Below are positions 1 through 8,267 of a DNA stretch of 64,000 nt, piece by piece. The stretch covers positions 2,607,029-2,671,028 of the forward strand of contig NZ_CP015971.1 in NCBI RefSeq assembly GCF_001659705.1, read 5' to 3'. Position 1 is the stretch's first letter. Every line of letters begins with the position of its first letter. The notes below the pieces were generated by a model, which ran no database searches, was not told the DNA's origin, and saw nothing but the letters and a program-made list of their open reading frames with translations. The position numbers were made by a program, and so were the translations under genes. Source of the DNA: Arachidicoccus sp. BS20 (GTDB lineage Bacteria; Bacteroidota; Bacteroidia; Chitinophagales; Chitinophagaceae).

Positions 1-1046
1 GTTACATGTCCCATTTTACGTCCCGGTTTGGTATGTGTTTTTCCGTAAAGATGCAAAAACACGTTGTCCATTTTCAACACTTCGTCCAAGCCTTCGTATT
101 TGGCTTCGCCGGAAAACCCATCCGCACCAAGAATGTTTACAATGGATGACGGAATAATCGGTTTGGTATTTCCCAAAGGATATTGCAGCATAATTCGCCA
201 AAGCATATCGTACTGGCTGCAATAGTTTGCTTCAATAGTATGATGTCCGCTATTGTGTACACGCGGCGCAGTTTCATTTACCCACACATCATTACTCCTG
301 TCTACAAAAAGCTCCACGGCAAACAGTCCCGGACTTTGCAAGCCTTCCACTACTTTTTGTGCCATAGCTTCGGCTTTCCACAAAATCTGCTCCCCGATGC
401 GTGCCGGCGAAATCTGAAAGTCCAATAGGTTTAACTTGGAGTCAAACAGCATTTCCGTTGCCGGGAAAACGGCGAGGTCCCCACTATCGCTTTTGGCAAC
501 AATTACGGCAATTTCTTTTTGTATTTCTATCATTTTTTCCAAAACGGCAGGTGCATCAAAACCTCTGTCAATATCGGCTTTCGAGCGAATTACTTCTACG
601 CCTTTGCCATCGTAGCCGCCTTCGCCGAGCTTGTGAACGGCAGGTAAAAAACCTTCCTGTTTTGCTAATTCTTCTTTGCTGTTTGTAACAATAAACTCGG
701 GCGATGGAATTCCATTGCTTTTATAAAACTCTTTCTGTACAATTTTATTTTTAATGGTGCGGATAGCCGAAGGCTTCGGATATACGCGCACGCCTTGCTG
801 TTCCAACGTTTCCAGCGCATCTACATTTACCGATTCGATTTCGATGGTAATGGCATCCAAGCCTTTGCCGAAATTTACGACATCATCATAATTGCGAATA
901 TCGCCCTTCACGAAGTGATGACAAAGATGCGCCGCAGGACAGTTTTCATCATTCTCCAACACATAAGTTTCCACTACATAATTTGCCGAAGCCTGCAACA
1001 ACATTCTGCCCAACTGCCCACCGCCAAGTATCCCTATTTTTTGCAT
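1..1046 (-). CDS. purK: N5-carboxyaminoimidazole ribonucleotide synthase PurK (3' end outside window)
   Basis: ATP-dependent carboxylation of aminoimidazole ribonucleotide in purine biosynthesis; cytoplasmic. Translating the minus strand from the ATG at 1046 gives an uninterrupted 348 codons to the left edge. The start reads MQKIGILGGGQLGRML, the N-terminal nucleotide-binding loop of PurK. Next come the ATP-grasp loop GEGGYDGKG, the ligand-binding NETAPRVHNSGH segment, and near the edge YGKTHTKPGRKMGHVT, a PurK hallmark. Family members have about 375-395 residues, so only a short C-terminal piece is missing. A TAATTTTG box lies 22 bp upstream of the start. The usual partner purE is not visible and could lie beyond the edge. 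Identification is firm. Confidence 0.95.
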   Translation of the reverse strand, partial: MQKIGILGGGQLGRMLLQASANYVVETYVLENDENCPAAHLCHHFVKGDIRNYDDVVNFGKGLDAITIEIESVNVDALETLEQQGVRVYPKPSAIRTIKNKIVQKEFYKSNGIPSPEFIVTNSKEELAKQEGFLPAVHKLGEGGYDGKGVEVIRSKADIDRGFDAPAVLEKMIEIQKEIAVIVAKSDSGDLAVFPATEMLFDSKLNLLDFQISPARIGEQILWKAEAMAQKVVEGLQSPGLFAVELFVDRSNDVWVNETAPRVHNSGHHTIEANYCSQYDMLWRIMLQYPLGNTKPIIPSSIVNILGADGFSGEAKYEGLDEVLKMDNVFLHLYGKTHTKPGRKMGHV

Positions 1047-1067
1047 ATATAATTTTTATGAATCGTT

Positions 1068-1075
1068 CAAAATTA
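1068..1075 (-). promoter_or_regulatory. Bacteroidota -7 box (TAATTTTG) for purK
   Basis: On the minus strand this reads TAATTTTG, matching the Bacteroidota -7 consensus TAnnTTTG, 22 bp upstream of the purK ATG. I saw no clear -33 TTTG at the usual distance, so this rests on one element. Confidence 0.45.
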
Positions 1076-1178
1076 GTGATTGAAGTCCAATAAAGACATA
1101 GTTTTTATTTTTATGTTTAAGTTGTTTTCCGCATTTTTGCATACGCCTTGAAAAATATTCATTACAAAACTTTTTTCG

Positions 1179-1919
1179 ATGAAGCAACACATTTATCAGC
1201 AATTAGCGGAGCGCAAAAAATCTAAGCGAAAATCTTTTGCTGTGTTGATAGACCCCGACAAAATCAATAATACCCAAATCGACAAAATGGTAGCGCTCTC
1301 TATCGATGCCAAAGTGGACTATTTTTTTGTAGGCGGCAGCTTGGTTGTCATCAATAAAACAGATGATATTATTCAGCAAATAAAATCGAGCTGCGATATT
1401 CCCGTAGTACTGTTTCCCGGCGCGCCGTCTCAGGTTTCGCGCTATGCCGATGCACTGTTGTTTCTCTCGCTGATTTCGGGGCGTAATCCTGAATTGCTGA
1501 TAGGTCAGCACGTCATTAGCGCACCTATGATTAAACAAAGCGGGCTGGAAGTAATTCCTACAGGCTATATGGTCATTGACGGCGGTGCACCTACTTCCGT
1601 TTCGTACATAGCAAATACTTCTCCTATTCCCGCAGATAAAAATGATATTGCCATGTGTACGGCAATTGCGGGAGAAATGCTTGGTTTGAAACTGATTTAT
1701 ATGGATGCCGGCAGTGGCGCAAAAAATCCTGTGAACGAAAACATGATTACGCGCGTGGCACAAAATATTGATGCACCTTTAATTGTCGGCGGCGGCATTC
1801 TCACACCCGAAAAAGCATTGGCAAACTGTAATGCCGGTGCAGATGTAATTGTTGTAGGCAATGCCATTGAAAAAGATGCAAGCCTGATTAAAGAAATCGG
1901 CAATGCGGTGCATTCGTAA
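1179..1919 (+). CDS. Geranylgeranylglyceryl phosphate synthase (GGGPS/PcrB) family protein
   Basis: A 246-residue TIM-barrel protein of the family that joins a prenyl diphosphate to sn-glycerol-1-phosphate, the first ether-lipid step in archaea. Bacteroidota carry a group II homologue whose physiological product is less settled. Visible motifs in order: LIDPDK near residue 23, FVGGS near 50, GYMVIDGGAPTSVSYI near 128, MDAGSGAKNPV near 175, IVGGGI near 203 and VVGNAIE near 225; the late glycine-rich loops bind phosphate. Full length for the family. The gene converges on the following SDR gene with only 4 bp between stop codons. A near-consensus box, CATTTTTG, lies about 40 bp upstream. Family is sure; substrate is not. 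Confidence 0.9.
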   Translation: MKQHIYQQLAERKKSKRKSFAVLIDPDKINNTQIDKMVALSIDAKVDYFFVGGSLVVINKTDDIIQQIKSSCDIPVVLFPGAPSQVSRYADALLFLSLISGRNPELLIGQHVISAPMIKQSGLEVIPTGYMVIDGGAPTSVSYIANTSPIPADKNDIAMCTAIAGEMLGLKLIYMDAGSGAKNPVNENMITRVAQNIDAPLIVGGGILTPEKALANCNAGADVIVVGNAIEKDASLIKEIGNAVHS

Positions 1920-1923
1920 ACAA

Positions 1924-2622
1924 TTACAAATCGCCCAGTTGCGGTCTTAGAACAATATCTTCCATAACAGCCTGCGGCGAAAGATATGCTGCCGCATGAA
2001 TCATTTTCGCAATATCATTAGCTTCCATAATTCTTTTTTCATCAACGCCGCTTCCTTTCCAACTGTCGCTCATAGTTGCTCCGGGGTAAACGCCCGAAAC
2101 CTTGATTCCATGCGGCTTCAGTTCTTCCCGCAGATTTTTCGTAAAGCCTGCCAATGCAAACTTACTAATACTATAACTACCGCCGTTTTCATACGCTTTC
2201 AGAGAAGCGATAGAACACATATTAAAAATATGTCCCCGTTTCTTCTCCATCATTTTCGGCAGCAATGCCCGTGTAAGATGATAGGCGCTTAGTAAATTTA
2301 CACTCAGCATTTTTTCCAGCACACCGTCTTCTTCGTTGTAAGTACCTCCGGGAAAATAAATACCGGCATTATTGATAAGTATATCAACCGTACCGGAAAT
2401 AGATTTTGCAAATGAAAGTACTTGCAATTTATCACTCATATCACACGCAAAAACAGAAATGGCGTGCCGTGGAAATTGATGCACAAGTTCTGTTTTTAAA
2501 TGCTGTAAATCATTCTCGTTTCTTGCGCAAACAAAAAAATTATGTGATTGCACATCGTTTGCAAATGCAAATACAACAGCTCTTCCTATTCCTTTTGTAG
2601 CGCCTGTTATAACTATATTCAT
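1924..2622 (-). CDS. Short-chain dehydrogenase/reductase (SDR) family oxidoreductase
   Basis: A 232-residue classical SDR that uses NAD(P)H to reduce or oxidise an unidentified substrate in the cytoplasm. The cofactor loop TGATKGIG begins at residue 7. NNAGIY follows near residue 85. The catalytic Ser lies in the FNMCSIAS segment, followed by the YSISK Tyr-x-x-x-Lys pair near residues 150-154. The fold is complete though slightly short for the family (about 240-250). It converges on the GGGPS-family gene; this suggests no shared pathway. Substrate cannot be read from sequence. Confidence 0.9.
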   Translation of the reverse strand: MNIVITGATKGIGRAVVFAFANDVQSHNFFVCARNENDLQHLKTELVHQFPRHAISVFACDMSDKLQVLSFAKSISGTVDILINNAGIYFPGGTYNEEDGVLEKMLSVNLLSAYHLTRALLPKMMEKKRGHIFNMCSIASLKAYENGGSYSISKFALAGFTKNLREELKPHGIKVSGVYPGATMSDSWKGSGVDEKRIMEANDIAKMIHAAAYLSPQAVMEDIVLRPQLGDL

Positions 2623-2675
2623 GATAATAATTTTCTTTATTTTGAAATAAAAGAATATTCATCGAATGTAGTTTT

Positions 2676-2683
2676 TAATTTTG
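2676..2683 (+). promoter_or_regulatory. Bacteroidota -7 box (TAATTTTG) for the DUF502 gene
   Basis: TAATTTTG matches TAnnTTTG and lies 19 bp before the ATG at 2703. The nearest TTTG upstream is too far away for a standard -33 element. Confidence 0.4.
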
Positions 2684-2702
2684 AACCGTAAAATTTACCG
2701 TT

Positions 2703-3320
2703 ATGAATGAATCCATAAAATCTGTTCTCAAAAGAGCATTCCAGTACCTGTTCCAGGGAATTGTGGTAATCGCACCCATTGCCATTACGGTATATTGCGT
2801 GTTTTGGTTGTTCACAACTATTGACAGCCTGTTGCCCAACCTGTTTTCCAAGATTGCGCCAGGAACAGTGCCCGATGAACATCGTATGCCGGGAGTAGGT
2901 TTTATTGTGATTGTACTGTTACTGATGCTGATTGGTCGGGCGTCTTCGTCGTTTATTTTCGGACATTTGCTGGATTTTCTCGGCTCATTGCTGGAGAAGA
3001 CACCGGGCATTAAACTGATTTATTCTTCGGTAAAAGATTTTCTGAAAGCATTTTCGGGCAGCCAGAAAAAATTTGACAAGCCCGTAATGGTAAATGTCGA
3101 TGCCACAGATGTGTGGCGCATCGGGTTTATTACGCAAACAGATGCAAACAAGTTTCACTTGCCCGAACACGTGATTGTTTATGTTCCGTTTTCCTATGCA
3201 ATTTCGGGAATGACTTACCTTGTACCAAAAGATAAAATCAGGTTTATAGAAAATGAAATTCATTCTGCAGAGGCTATGAAATTTGTGATTTCGGGCGGTG
3301 TTACGGAATTGGAAAAATAG
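2703..3320 (+). CDS. DUF502 family membrane protein
   Basis: A 205-residue inner-membrane protein of unknown function. There are two hydrophobic segments, near residues 15-38 (GIVVIAPIAITVYCVFWLF) and 62-85 (GFIVIVLLLMLIG). A conserved soluble part follows, with GSLLEKTPGIKLIYSSVKDF near 96-113 and VPFSYAISGMTYLVP near 165; this arrangement is typical of DUF502. Length agrees with the family. It ends 16 bp before the convergent end of the histidine kinase gene. No function should be assigned. Confidence 0.85.
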   Translation: MNESIKSVLKRAFQYLFQGIVVIAPIAITVYCVFWLFTTIDSLLPNLFSKIAPGTVPDEHRMPGVGFIVIVLLLMLIGRASSSFIFGHLLDFLGSLLEKTPGIKLIYSSVKDFLKAFSGSQKKFDKPVMVNVDATDVWRIGFITQTDANKFHLPEHVIVYVPFSYAISGMTYLVPKDKIRFIENEIHSAEAMKFVISGGVTELEK

Positions 3321-3336
3321 ACTTTCTCCTTATTTA

Positions 3337-4674
3337 TTAAAAATGTAAACTAAAAATGGTTCCCTCGCCAACTATTGATTTTACTTGGATAGAGCCTTTG
3401 TGCAGCAACATAATCTGTTTACACAGGCTAAGCCCGATACCACTTCCGGCTTTTTTGGTGGTAAAAAAAGGAATGAAAATTTTATCAATCATTTCTTTGT
3501 CCATTCCATTGCCATTATCACGAACTTTAATAATAGGTTTATATTGTTCAAACGTTTCGCCAATCAATAAAATTTCTTTTTCGTCTTTGTCTTTAACGGC
3601 ATCTGCGGCGTTAAGCAGAAGATTAATCAGGAGCTGTTCCAGTAATTCTCTATCGGCTTGGATTTCAAGCGTAGGGTTTTTTAAGATAATATCAAACGAA
3701 ATATTTCGTTGTTCCATCATCGGACTCATCAGTGTGAGCAAAGATTCAAATAAATCGTGCAGATGAAAAACAGATGGATTTATTGCACCTATTTTATTCA
3801 GGTTTCTGTACGATTCTGCAAATTTCAACAAACCGTTGCTGCGCGATTTTATGGTTGCAATGCCATCTTCAAAATCCTGAAAGTCGCTTGCAGAAAGCTT
3901 TTCAGAAGATTCTACGCTATTCAACCTGTTTTGTAAAGTGGCTGCAACGGAAGAAATGGGCGCAATGGAATTCATGATTTCGTGCGTGAGCACGCGCAAC
4001 AATTTTTTCCACGCTTCCGATTCTGTAATATCCAGCGTTTCATCCACTTTTTGAACTGCAATCAGTTTAAATGTTTTTTCCTGAGTAGAAAATGTGCTTG
4101 CCGCAATCAAGAGTTTTAATTCATCTTCGGGTCGCGTTACGGTAATTACTTTTTGCTCTTTTGCAGGCATGGCAACAATTTCGGCAAAAACTTTCGGCGC
4201 ATATTTTTTGAGCGACTGCATATTTTTCAGAACAGGCGGACGCAAATAGTCTTTCATTAATTGGTTTATCCAAATCACTTCGCCGGAAACAATTTCATAC
4301 GCCATAATGCCTGTATCCACCATTTCCAGCACGTTTTGCAGGTAATGGAATTGGGTCGTTTTTTCAAAGCTCAGCTTTTTATATTCTTCTGCAATAGTAT
4401 TGAAACCACTTCTGAAAAGCTTTAAATGCTTAGGCGAGTGTTCAATCGAAAAACGTTGAGAAAGGTCCCGGTAACGCAACGCTTCCACAAAATCGAAAAA
4501 CTCTCTATAAATTTCTTTGATGATTCTGTATAAAAATAAAACTGTAATAAAAAATATTACAGTTAAAATACATCCCGCAATTTTATAATGGAAAACGAAC
4601 AGCAACGTCGCTGCAACAGCAGATATCATCAATATTCCAAGTAATGAGAAGATGTATTTTTTCGATTGTTTCAT
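3337..4674 (-). CDS. Membrane sensor histidine kinase, NtrB-like
   Basis: Sensor half of a two-component pair. Two hydrophobic helices lie near residues 8-30 and 33-50 with almost no periplasmic loop, so the signal is probably read in or near the membrane. A PAS-like segment follows (FHYLQNVLEMVDTGIMAYE, about 108-126). The HisKA phospho-acceptor is in LTHEIMNSIAPIS near residue 230. The HATPase has the N box LLINLLLNAADAV, the G1 box VRDNGNGMD, the FIPFFTTKK segment and the G2 box GSGIGLSLC. It starts 21 bp after the stop of the NtrC-like regulator gene, so the two are co-transcribed. The location beside the exporter island suggests it controls those genes; that is inference. Confidence 0.93.
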   Translation of the reverse strand: MKQSKKYIFSLLGILMISAVAATLLFVFHYKIAGCILTVIFFITVLFLYRIIKEIYREFFDFVEALRYRDLSQRFSIEHSPKHLKLFRSGFNTIAEEYKKLSFEKTTQFHYLQNVLEMVDTGIMAYEIVSGEVIWINQLMKDYLRPPVLKNMQSLKKYAPKVFAEIVAMPAKEQKVITVTRPEDELKLLIAASTFSTQEKTFKLIAVQKVDETLDITESEAWKKLLRVLTHEIMNSIAPISSVAATLQNRLNSVESSEKLSASDFQDFEDGIATIKSRSNGLLKFAESYRNLNKIGAINPSVFHLHDLFESLLTLMSPMMEQRNISFDIILKNPTLEIQADRELLEQLLINLLLNAADAVKDKDEKEILLIGETFEQYKPIIKVRDNGNGMDKEMIDKIFIPFFTTKKAGSGIGLSLCKQIMLLHKGSIQVKSIVGEGTIFSLHF

Positions 4675-4695
4675 GGAATGTATGCTACTTTAATT

Positions 4696-6045
4696 TCATA
4701 TCTCATGCTTGTTCAGTTTTCTGTAAAGCGCAGCCCGCGTTATTCCCAGGTCTTTTGCCGCTTTGGAGATATTGCCGTCGCGCCTTTCAATCGCTTTTAA
4801 TATTGCATTGCGTTCCACCAAAACGAGATTGGTTTCAACTTTATTTTCGACATTATCATACATATTTTCAATGGGCGAAAAAATAATTTCCCGTGCTTCT
4901 ATTTCATTTGTTTCGTTCATGATTACGGCGCGTTCAACTGCGTACTGCAATTCGCGAACATTGCCGGGAAAGTGATACAGTTCCATCTTCAGCATGGCTT
5001 CTTTGGAAAACCCAATGTTCAGCTTGCCGTATTTTTCGCCGTAGATTTTTGCAAAATGCTCTGCCAGCAAAGGAATGTCGCCAAAGCGTTCGCGCAATGG
5101 TGGCACATTAATTTCAACGGTGTTGATACGATAAATTAAATCTTTACGAAATTTTCGTTCATCGCCCAAAACATTAAGCGGCACATTGGTTGCACATATC
5201 AGGCGAATGTTCAAATCTGTCTTTTGATTGCTTCCCAAAGGAATGATGTAACGGCTTTGCAAAACAGTGAGCAACCTTGATTGCTGCGCCAGTGAAATAT
5301 TGCCGATTTCATCCAAAAACAAAGTGCCGTTGTTGGCTTCTTCAAACCGTCCGGTTCTGTCTTCTCGCGCATCGGTAAAGGCGCCTTTTTTGTGCCCGAA
5401 CAGTTCGCTTTCAAAAAGACTTTCGGTCAATGCGCCTACATCCACTTTTATATAAGGCTGTTTGCCTCGCAACGATTTTCGATGAATAGCTTCCGCAATT
5501 AAATCCTTTCCCGTTCCGTTTTCGCCGAGAATTAAAATATTGGCATCGGTAGGCGCTATTTTTTCGAGCTTATAAAAAACATCCTGCATTACGGCGCTGT
5601 TGCCAATCAGTTTATTGTCTGCAGCTCTTTGTTCATCAGCATTTCGCAGCAATGAGCTGTTTTTGTAAATTGATTTTATGCTTTCCAGCAACCTGTCGTT
5701 CTGCCAGGGTTTTACCATAAAATCGGTTGCGCCGAGCTTTAAAGATTTTACCGCAAGGTCAATATCGGCATAAGCCGTAATCATCACGATGGGTAAATCG
5801 GGATACAATTTTTTTATTTTTTGCAGCCAGTAAATTCCCTCGTTGCCGGTATTTACAGCCGATTTATAGTTCATGTCGAGGAACAACAAATCGACCTGTG
5901 TTTTTTCCAAAACAGATAACAGCAATTCAGGATTTTTTTCCGTGATAATTTCTTTGACTTCCGGTCGCAGAAGCAACCGCACGGCTGTCAATACATCCGT
6001 GTCGTCGTCCACAACCATAACGGTCGCTCTTTTTAAAGAAGACAT
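4696..6045 (-). CDS. Sigma-54-dependent response regulator, NtrC family
   Basis: A 449-residue transcription activator with three domains. The receiver (1-125) has VVDDD, the phospho-acceptor Asp in LFLDMNY, MITAYAD and VKPW. The AAA+ domain (about 145-380) has Walker A GENGTGKD, Walker B LFLDEIGNI and the sigma-54 contact loop as GAFTDA rather than GAFTGA. The C-terminal Fis-type helix-turn-helix is GNISKAAKDLGITRAALYRK. Phosphorylation by the adjacent kinase should drive ATP hydrolysis and open sigma-54 promoters. The likely targets are the paired 19-bp sites at 20660-20700 and 36564-36604; these targets are inferred from layout. The Asp in the contact loop also occurs, to my knowledge, in other Bacteroidota regulators, so loss of function is not implied. 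Confidence 0.94.
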   Translation of the reverse strand: MSSLKRATVMVVDDDTDVLTAVRLLLRPEVKEIITEKNPELLLSVLEKTQVDLLFLDMNYKSAVNTGNEGIYWLQKIKKLYPDLPIVMITAYADIDLAVKSLKLGATDFMVKPWQNDRLLESIKSIYKNSSLLRNADEQRAADNKLIGNSAVMQDVFYKLEKIAPTDANILILGENGTGKDLIAEAIHRKSLRGKQPYIKVDVGALTESLFESELFGHKKGAFTDAREDRTGRFEEANNGTLFLDEIGNISLAQQSRLLTVLQSRYIIPLGSNQKTDLNIRLICATNVPLNVLGDERKFRKDLIYRINTVEINVPPLRERFGDIPLLAEHFAKIYGEKYGKLNIGFSKEAMLKMELYHFPGNVRELQYAVERAVIMNETNEIEAREIIFSPIENMYDNVENKVETNLVLVERNAILKAIERRDGNISKAAKDLGITRAALYRKLNKHEI

Positions 6046-6123
6046 AAGCGCTCATTTTTATCGCATTAAAGTAACGAAAGTTTTTGTAGTTAAATGAAGC
6101 CATTTCCTATTTCTGACCTACAA

Positions 6124-7272
6124 CTAAAATAATTTTATATAAGGCTCAAAGGAATAGATACGATTACGCTTATATCCTGTAAGCTCAGTAAGTACGCCAA
6201 GTTGAACAAGGTCTGTAATTAACCTGTTAGCGGTAGATGCATGAACCTGCAATGTTTCCGCTATTTGTGCGCCGTCTGTTATCGGCTGCTTGTATAATTC
6301 ATTAACCAGCTTGCGCGCATCCTGCTGTTTTCTTCCGAGTGTTATCAATTTGTTCAATTCAACATCATTGCGTAGCTTAATAATATTTTGAAATGTATTG
6401 ATGCTTTTACAGGCTGTTTCTAAAACGCCTTCCAAAAAGAATTGTACCCATGGTTCCAATTCATTGTGTGTTCTTACCCTCATCAGCCTGTCGTAATATT
6501 CAGCACGATTCCGTTCAAAGAAATCCGACAAATAAAGTGTCGGATGCGAAAGTATTTTTTTATCGTGCAAATACAATGTGATGAGCAACCTGCCAATTCT
6601 GCCATTGCCGTCCAGAAACGGATGTATTGTTTCAAACTGATAATGGATAATTGCAATTTTTACCAGATGCGGAACGCGAACGGGCGACTCCATGATTTCC
6701 GCATTGATAAACTGTTCCAAATCATGCATCAGGTCCGGAATCTCATCGTGTGCAGGCGGAACAAAAACTGCATTTTTCAGGCTGCCGCCAATCCAGTTTT
6801 GACTGCTTCTGTATTCGCCCGGCATTTTGTCTTTACCCCTCACTCCTTGTAACAATTTCTCATGTGTCTGCCTGATAAGCCTTGTTGATATGGGCAATTT
6901 TTCCATAGCAGCAATAGCATCGTTTACAGCCTGTATGTAACTGTGAACTTCTTTCCAGTCATCTCTTTTTTCCGGATTAATATCAGACTCTTTGACGAGC
7001 GCTTCCTCAAAAGAAGTTTGGGTACCTTCAATTTTGGAAGAAACGGTCGCTTCTTTGGTTACATGCATTTTGATAAAATAATCTATGTTAGGGATTAATT
7101 CCGAAAATGCATCTAACCGACCTATATGCCTGTTGGCTTCGCTTAAAAGATTTTGCAAAACAGGATTCCCCACCAACCATTGCAGATTGATTTTATTGGG
7201 CATAAAGCTTTTATATTCAAGCCTTTGAACCCATTTTCCTGCTTCAAATTCCCTAATATCTTTTGTTTGCAT
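6124..7272 (-). CDS. Fic family protein with C-terminal winged helix (predicted AMP-transferase)
   Basis: Fic enzymes transfer AMP or another nucleotide moiety to a target protein. The core motif HPFLDGNGRIGR lies at residues 217-228, with the catalytic His and all phosphate-binding residues intact. An inhibitory-helix motif, SSKIEG (Ser78, Glu82, Gly83), precedes the core, as in class II self-inhibited Fic proteins. The last 60 or so residues (DGAQIAETLQVHASTANRLITDL as two runs of the HTH) look like a winged helix, suggesting DNA binding. I chose the ATG at 7272 (382 residues). The frame can be extended to a TTG at 7320, but that would put the upstream palindromic repeats inside the gene. 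It lies between the exporter ATPase gene and the two-component pair, with its own control region. Target protein unknown. Confidence 0.9.
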   Translation of the reverse strand: MQTKDIREFEAGKWVQRLEYKSFMPNKINLQWLVGNPVLQNLLSEANRHIGRLDAFSELIPNIDYFIKMHVTKEATVSSKIEGTQTSFEEALVKESDINPEKRDDWKEVHSYIQAVNDAIAAMEKLPISTRLIRQTHEKLLQGVRGKDKMPGEYRSSQNWIGGSLKNAVFVPPAHDEIPDLMHDLEQFINAEIMESPVRVPHLVKIAIIHYQFETIHPFLDGNGRIGRLLITLYLHDKKILSHPTLYLSDFFERNRAEYYDRLMRVRTHNELEPWVQFFLEGVLETACKSINTFQNIIKLRNDVELNKLITLGRKQQDARKLVNELYKQPITDGAQIAETLQVHASTANRLITDLVQLGVLTELTGYKRNRIYSFEPYIKLF

Positions 7273-7276
7273 AAGT

Positions 7277-7340
7277 GCAAATATAAATTTTCTTATTTGC
7301 AGTTGATTCAAAAACTGCAAATATAAATTTTCTTATTTGC
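7277..7340 (-). promoter_or_regulatory. Twin palindromic operator/promoter of the Fic gene
   Basis: Two identical 24-bp copies at 7277-7300 and 7317-7340, 40 bp start to start. Each is an imperfect palindrome with 7-bp arms GCAAATA/TATTTGC around a 10-bp centre. On the minus strand each copy contains TATATTTG, a perfect Bacteroidota -7 box. A TTTTTG lies about 23 bp upstream of the box in the gene-proximal copy. The gene-distal copy would give a leader of about 40 nt before the ATG at 7272. An operator that covers its promoter fits autoregulation by the winged helix of the Fic protein; that is inference. Confidence 0.7.
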
Positions 7341-7343
7341 GAT

Positions 7344-8012
7344 TTACACCGAAACAACCCTTCCGTCTAACAATTCTATGATGCGCGCCCCATACGCAGC
7401 GTTTTTTTCGGAGTGCGTCACCTGCACAATGGTTACGCCTTCTTCCTCGTTCAGTTGCTTGAAGAGTTGCATGATTTCTTCGCCTTGTTTAGAGTTGAGG
7501 TTTCCTGTCGGCTCATCAGCCAAAATCAATTTTGGTTTTGCGACCAACGCGCGCGCAATGCCCACAAGTTGTTGTTGCCCGCCGGAAAGCTGCGGCGGAA
7601 ACAAATCTTTTTTACCCACAATATTAAACTTATCAAGTATGTCCGCAACAATCGCTTGCCGTTCCGATGTTTTGATGCTTTGATACAACAAAGGCGTTTC
7701 GATGTTTTCATAAACCGTGAGTTCATCAATCAAATGATAAGCCTGAAACACAAAGCCGATGTGGTGTTTGTGCAATTCGCCTCTTTGTTTTTCTTTGAGT
7801 TTGAAAACATCTTCATCCATAAATGTATAAGCGCCTTCATCCGCGTCATCGAGCATACCGATAACATTGAGCAAAGTGGATTTGCCCGAACCGGAAGGTC
7901 CCATGATGGAAACAAATTCGCCCTGTTTGATTTCGAGATGAATGTCTTTCAAAAGAAATGTGCGCGCGTTACCTGTAGTAACCCATTTTGAAACGTGTTG
8001 TAGTTGTATCAT
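7344..8012 (-). CDS. ABC transporter ATPase, MacB/LolD type (first of two)
   Basis: Cytoplasmic energy subunit for MacB/FtsX-type permeases. Walker A is GPSGSGKST near residue 39, the Q loop is in GFVFQAYHL, the signature is LSGGQQQLVGIARA near 142, Walker B is LILADEPTG near 162 and the H loop is THSE near 200. Two positions differ from its paralogue at 15880-16578. The residue after LSGGQQQ is Leu-Val-Gly instead of Arg-Val-Ala. The D loop reads NLNS instead of NLDS. Catalytic Glu and Walker A are intact, so it may still be active. It is the last exporter gene of the island, 255 bp after the first permease gene. Confidence 0.92.
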   Translation of the reverse strand: MIQLQHVSKWVTTGNARTFLLKDIHLEIKQGEFVSIMGPSGSGKSTLLNVIGMLDDADEGAYTFMDEDVFKLKEKQRGELHKHHIGFVFQAYHLIDELTVYENIETPLLYQSIKTSERQAIVADILDKFNIVGKKDLFPPQLSGGQQQLVGIARALVAKPKLILADEPTGNLNSKQGEEIMQLFKQLNEEEGVTIVQVTHSEKNAAYGARIIELLDGRVVSV

Positions 8013-8062
8013 TATTTTTGTTTTATTGTTGTCTGTTATTTGTTATCGGTTGTCCGCTATGC

Positions 8063-8171
8063 CGTCATTCCGAACGAGGAACGAGTGAGGAATCTCATTA
8101 CACTTGTTGAGATTGCCACGTCAGTTCCTGAAATAAATTCAGGACAGGCTACCTTGCTCCTCGCAATGACG
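8063..8171. repeat. Palindromic spacer repeat (CGTCATT...AATGACG family)
   Basis: The outer arms CGTCATTCCGA and CGCAATGACG pair imperfectly. The left part (gaacgaggaacgagtgagg) is the same as in the copies at 15753 and 16648. The inner part differs and carries a second inverted pair, cctgaa/ttcagg. It occupies the middle of the spacer between the ATPase and permease genes. Confidence 0.7.
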
Positions 8172-8267
8172 TGCTGTCGGGTTCATGTTTTATATTCATC
8201 TTCATTCTTATCTTTTTATTTTCCTATTAATCATATAAATCCCATAAATCATGGTTCAGACAGACTA

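Noticed and set aside
1203-1763. A 186-codon open frame on the minus strand inside the GGGPS gene
   Set aside because: It is antisense to a clearly conserved gene, has His/Arg/Cys-rich composition typical of shadow frames and no family resemblance. The same holds for the other long opposite-strand frames inside the permease genes.
7273-7320. Fic start at the TTG codon at 7320
   Set aside because: It would place a palindromic repeat with a -7 box inside the gene and adds residues without resemblance to Fic N-termini; the ATG at 7272 is better.
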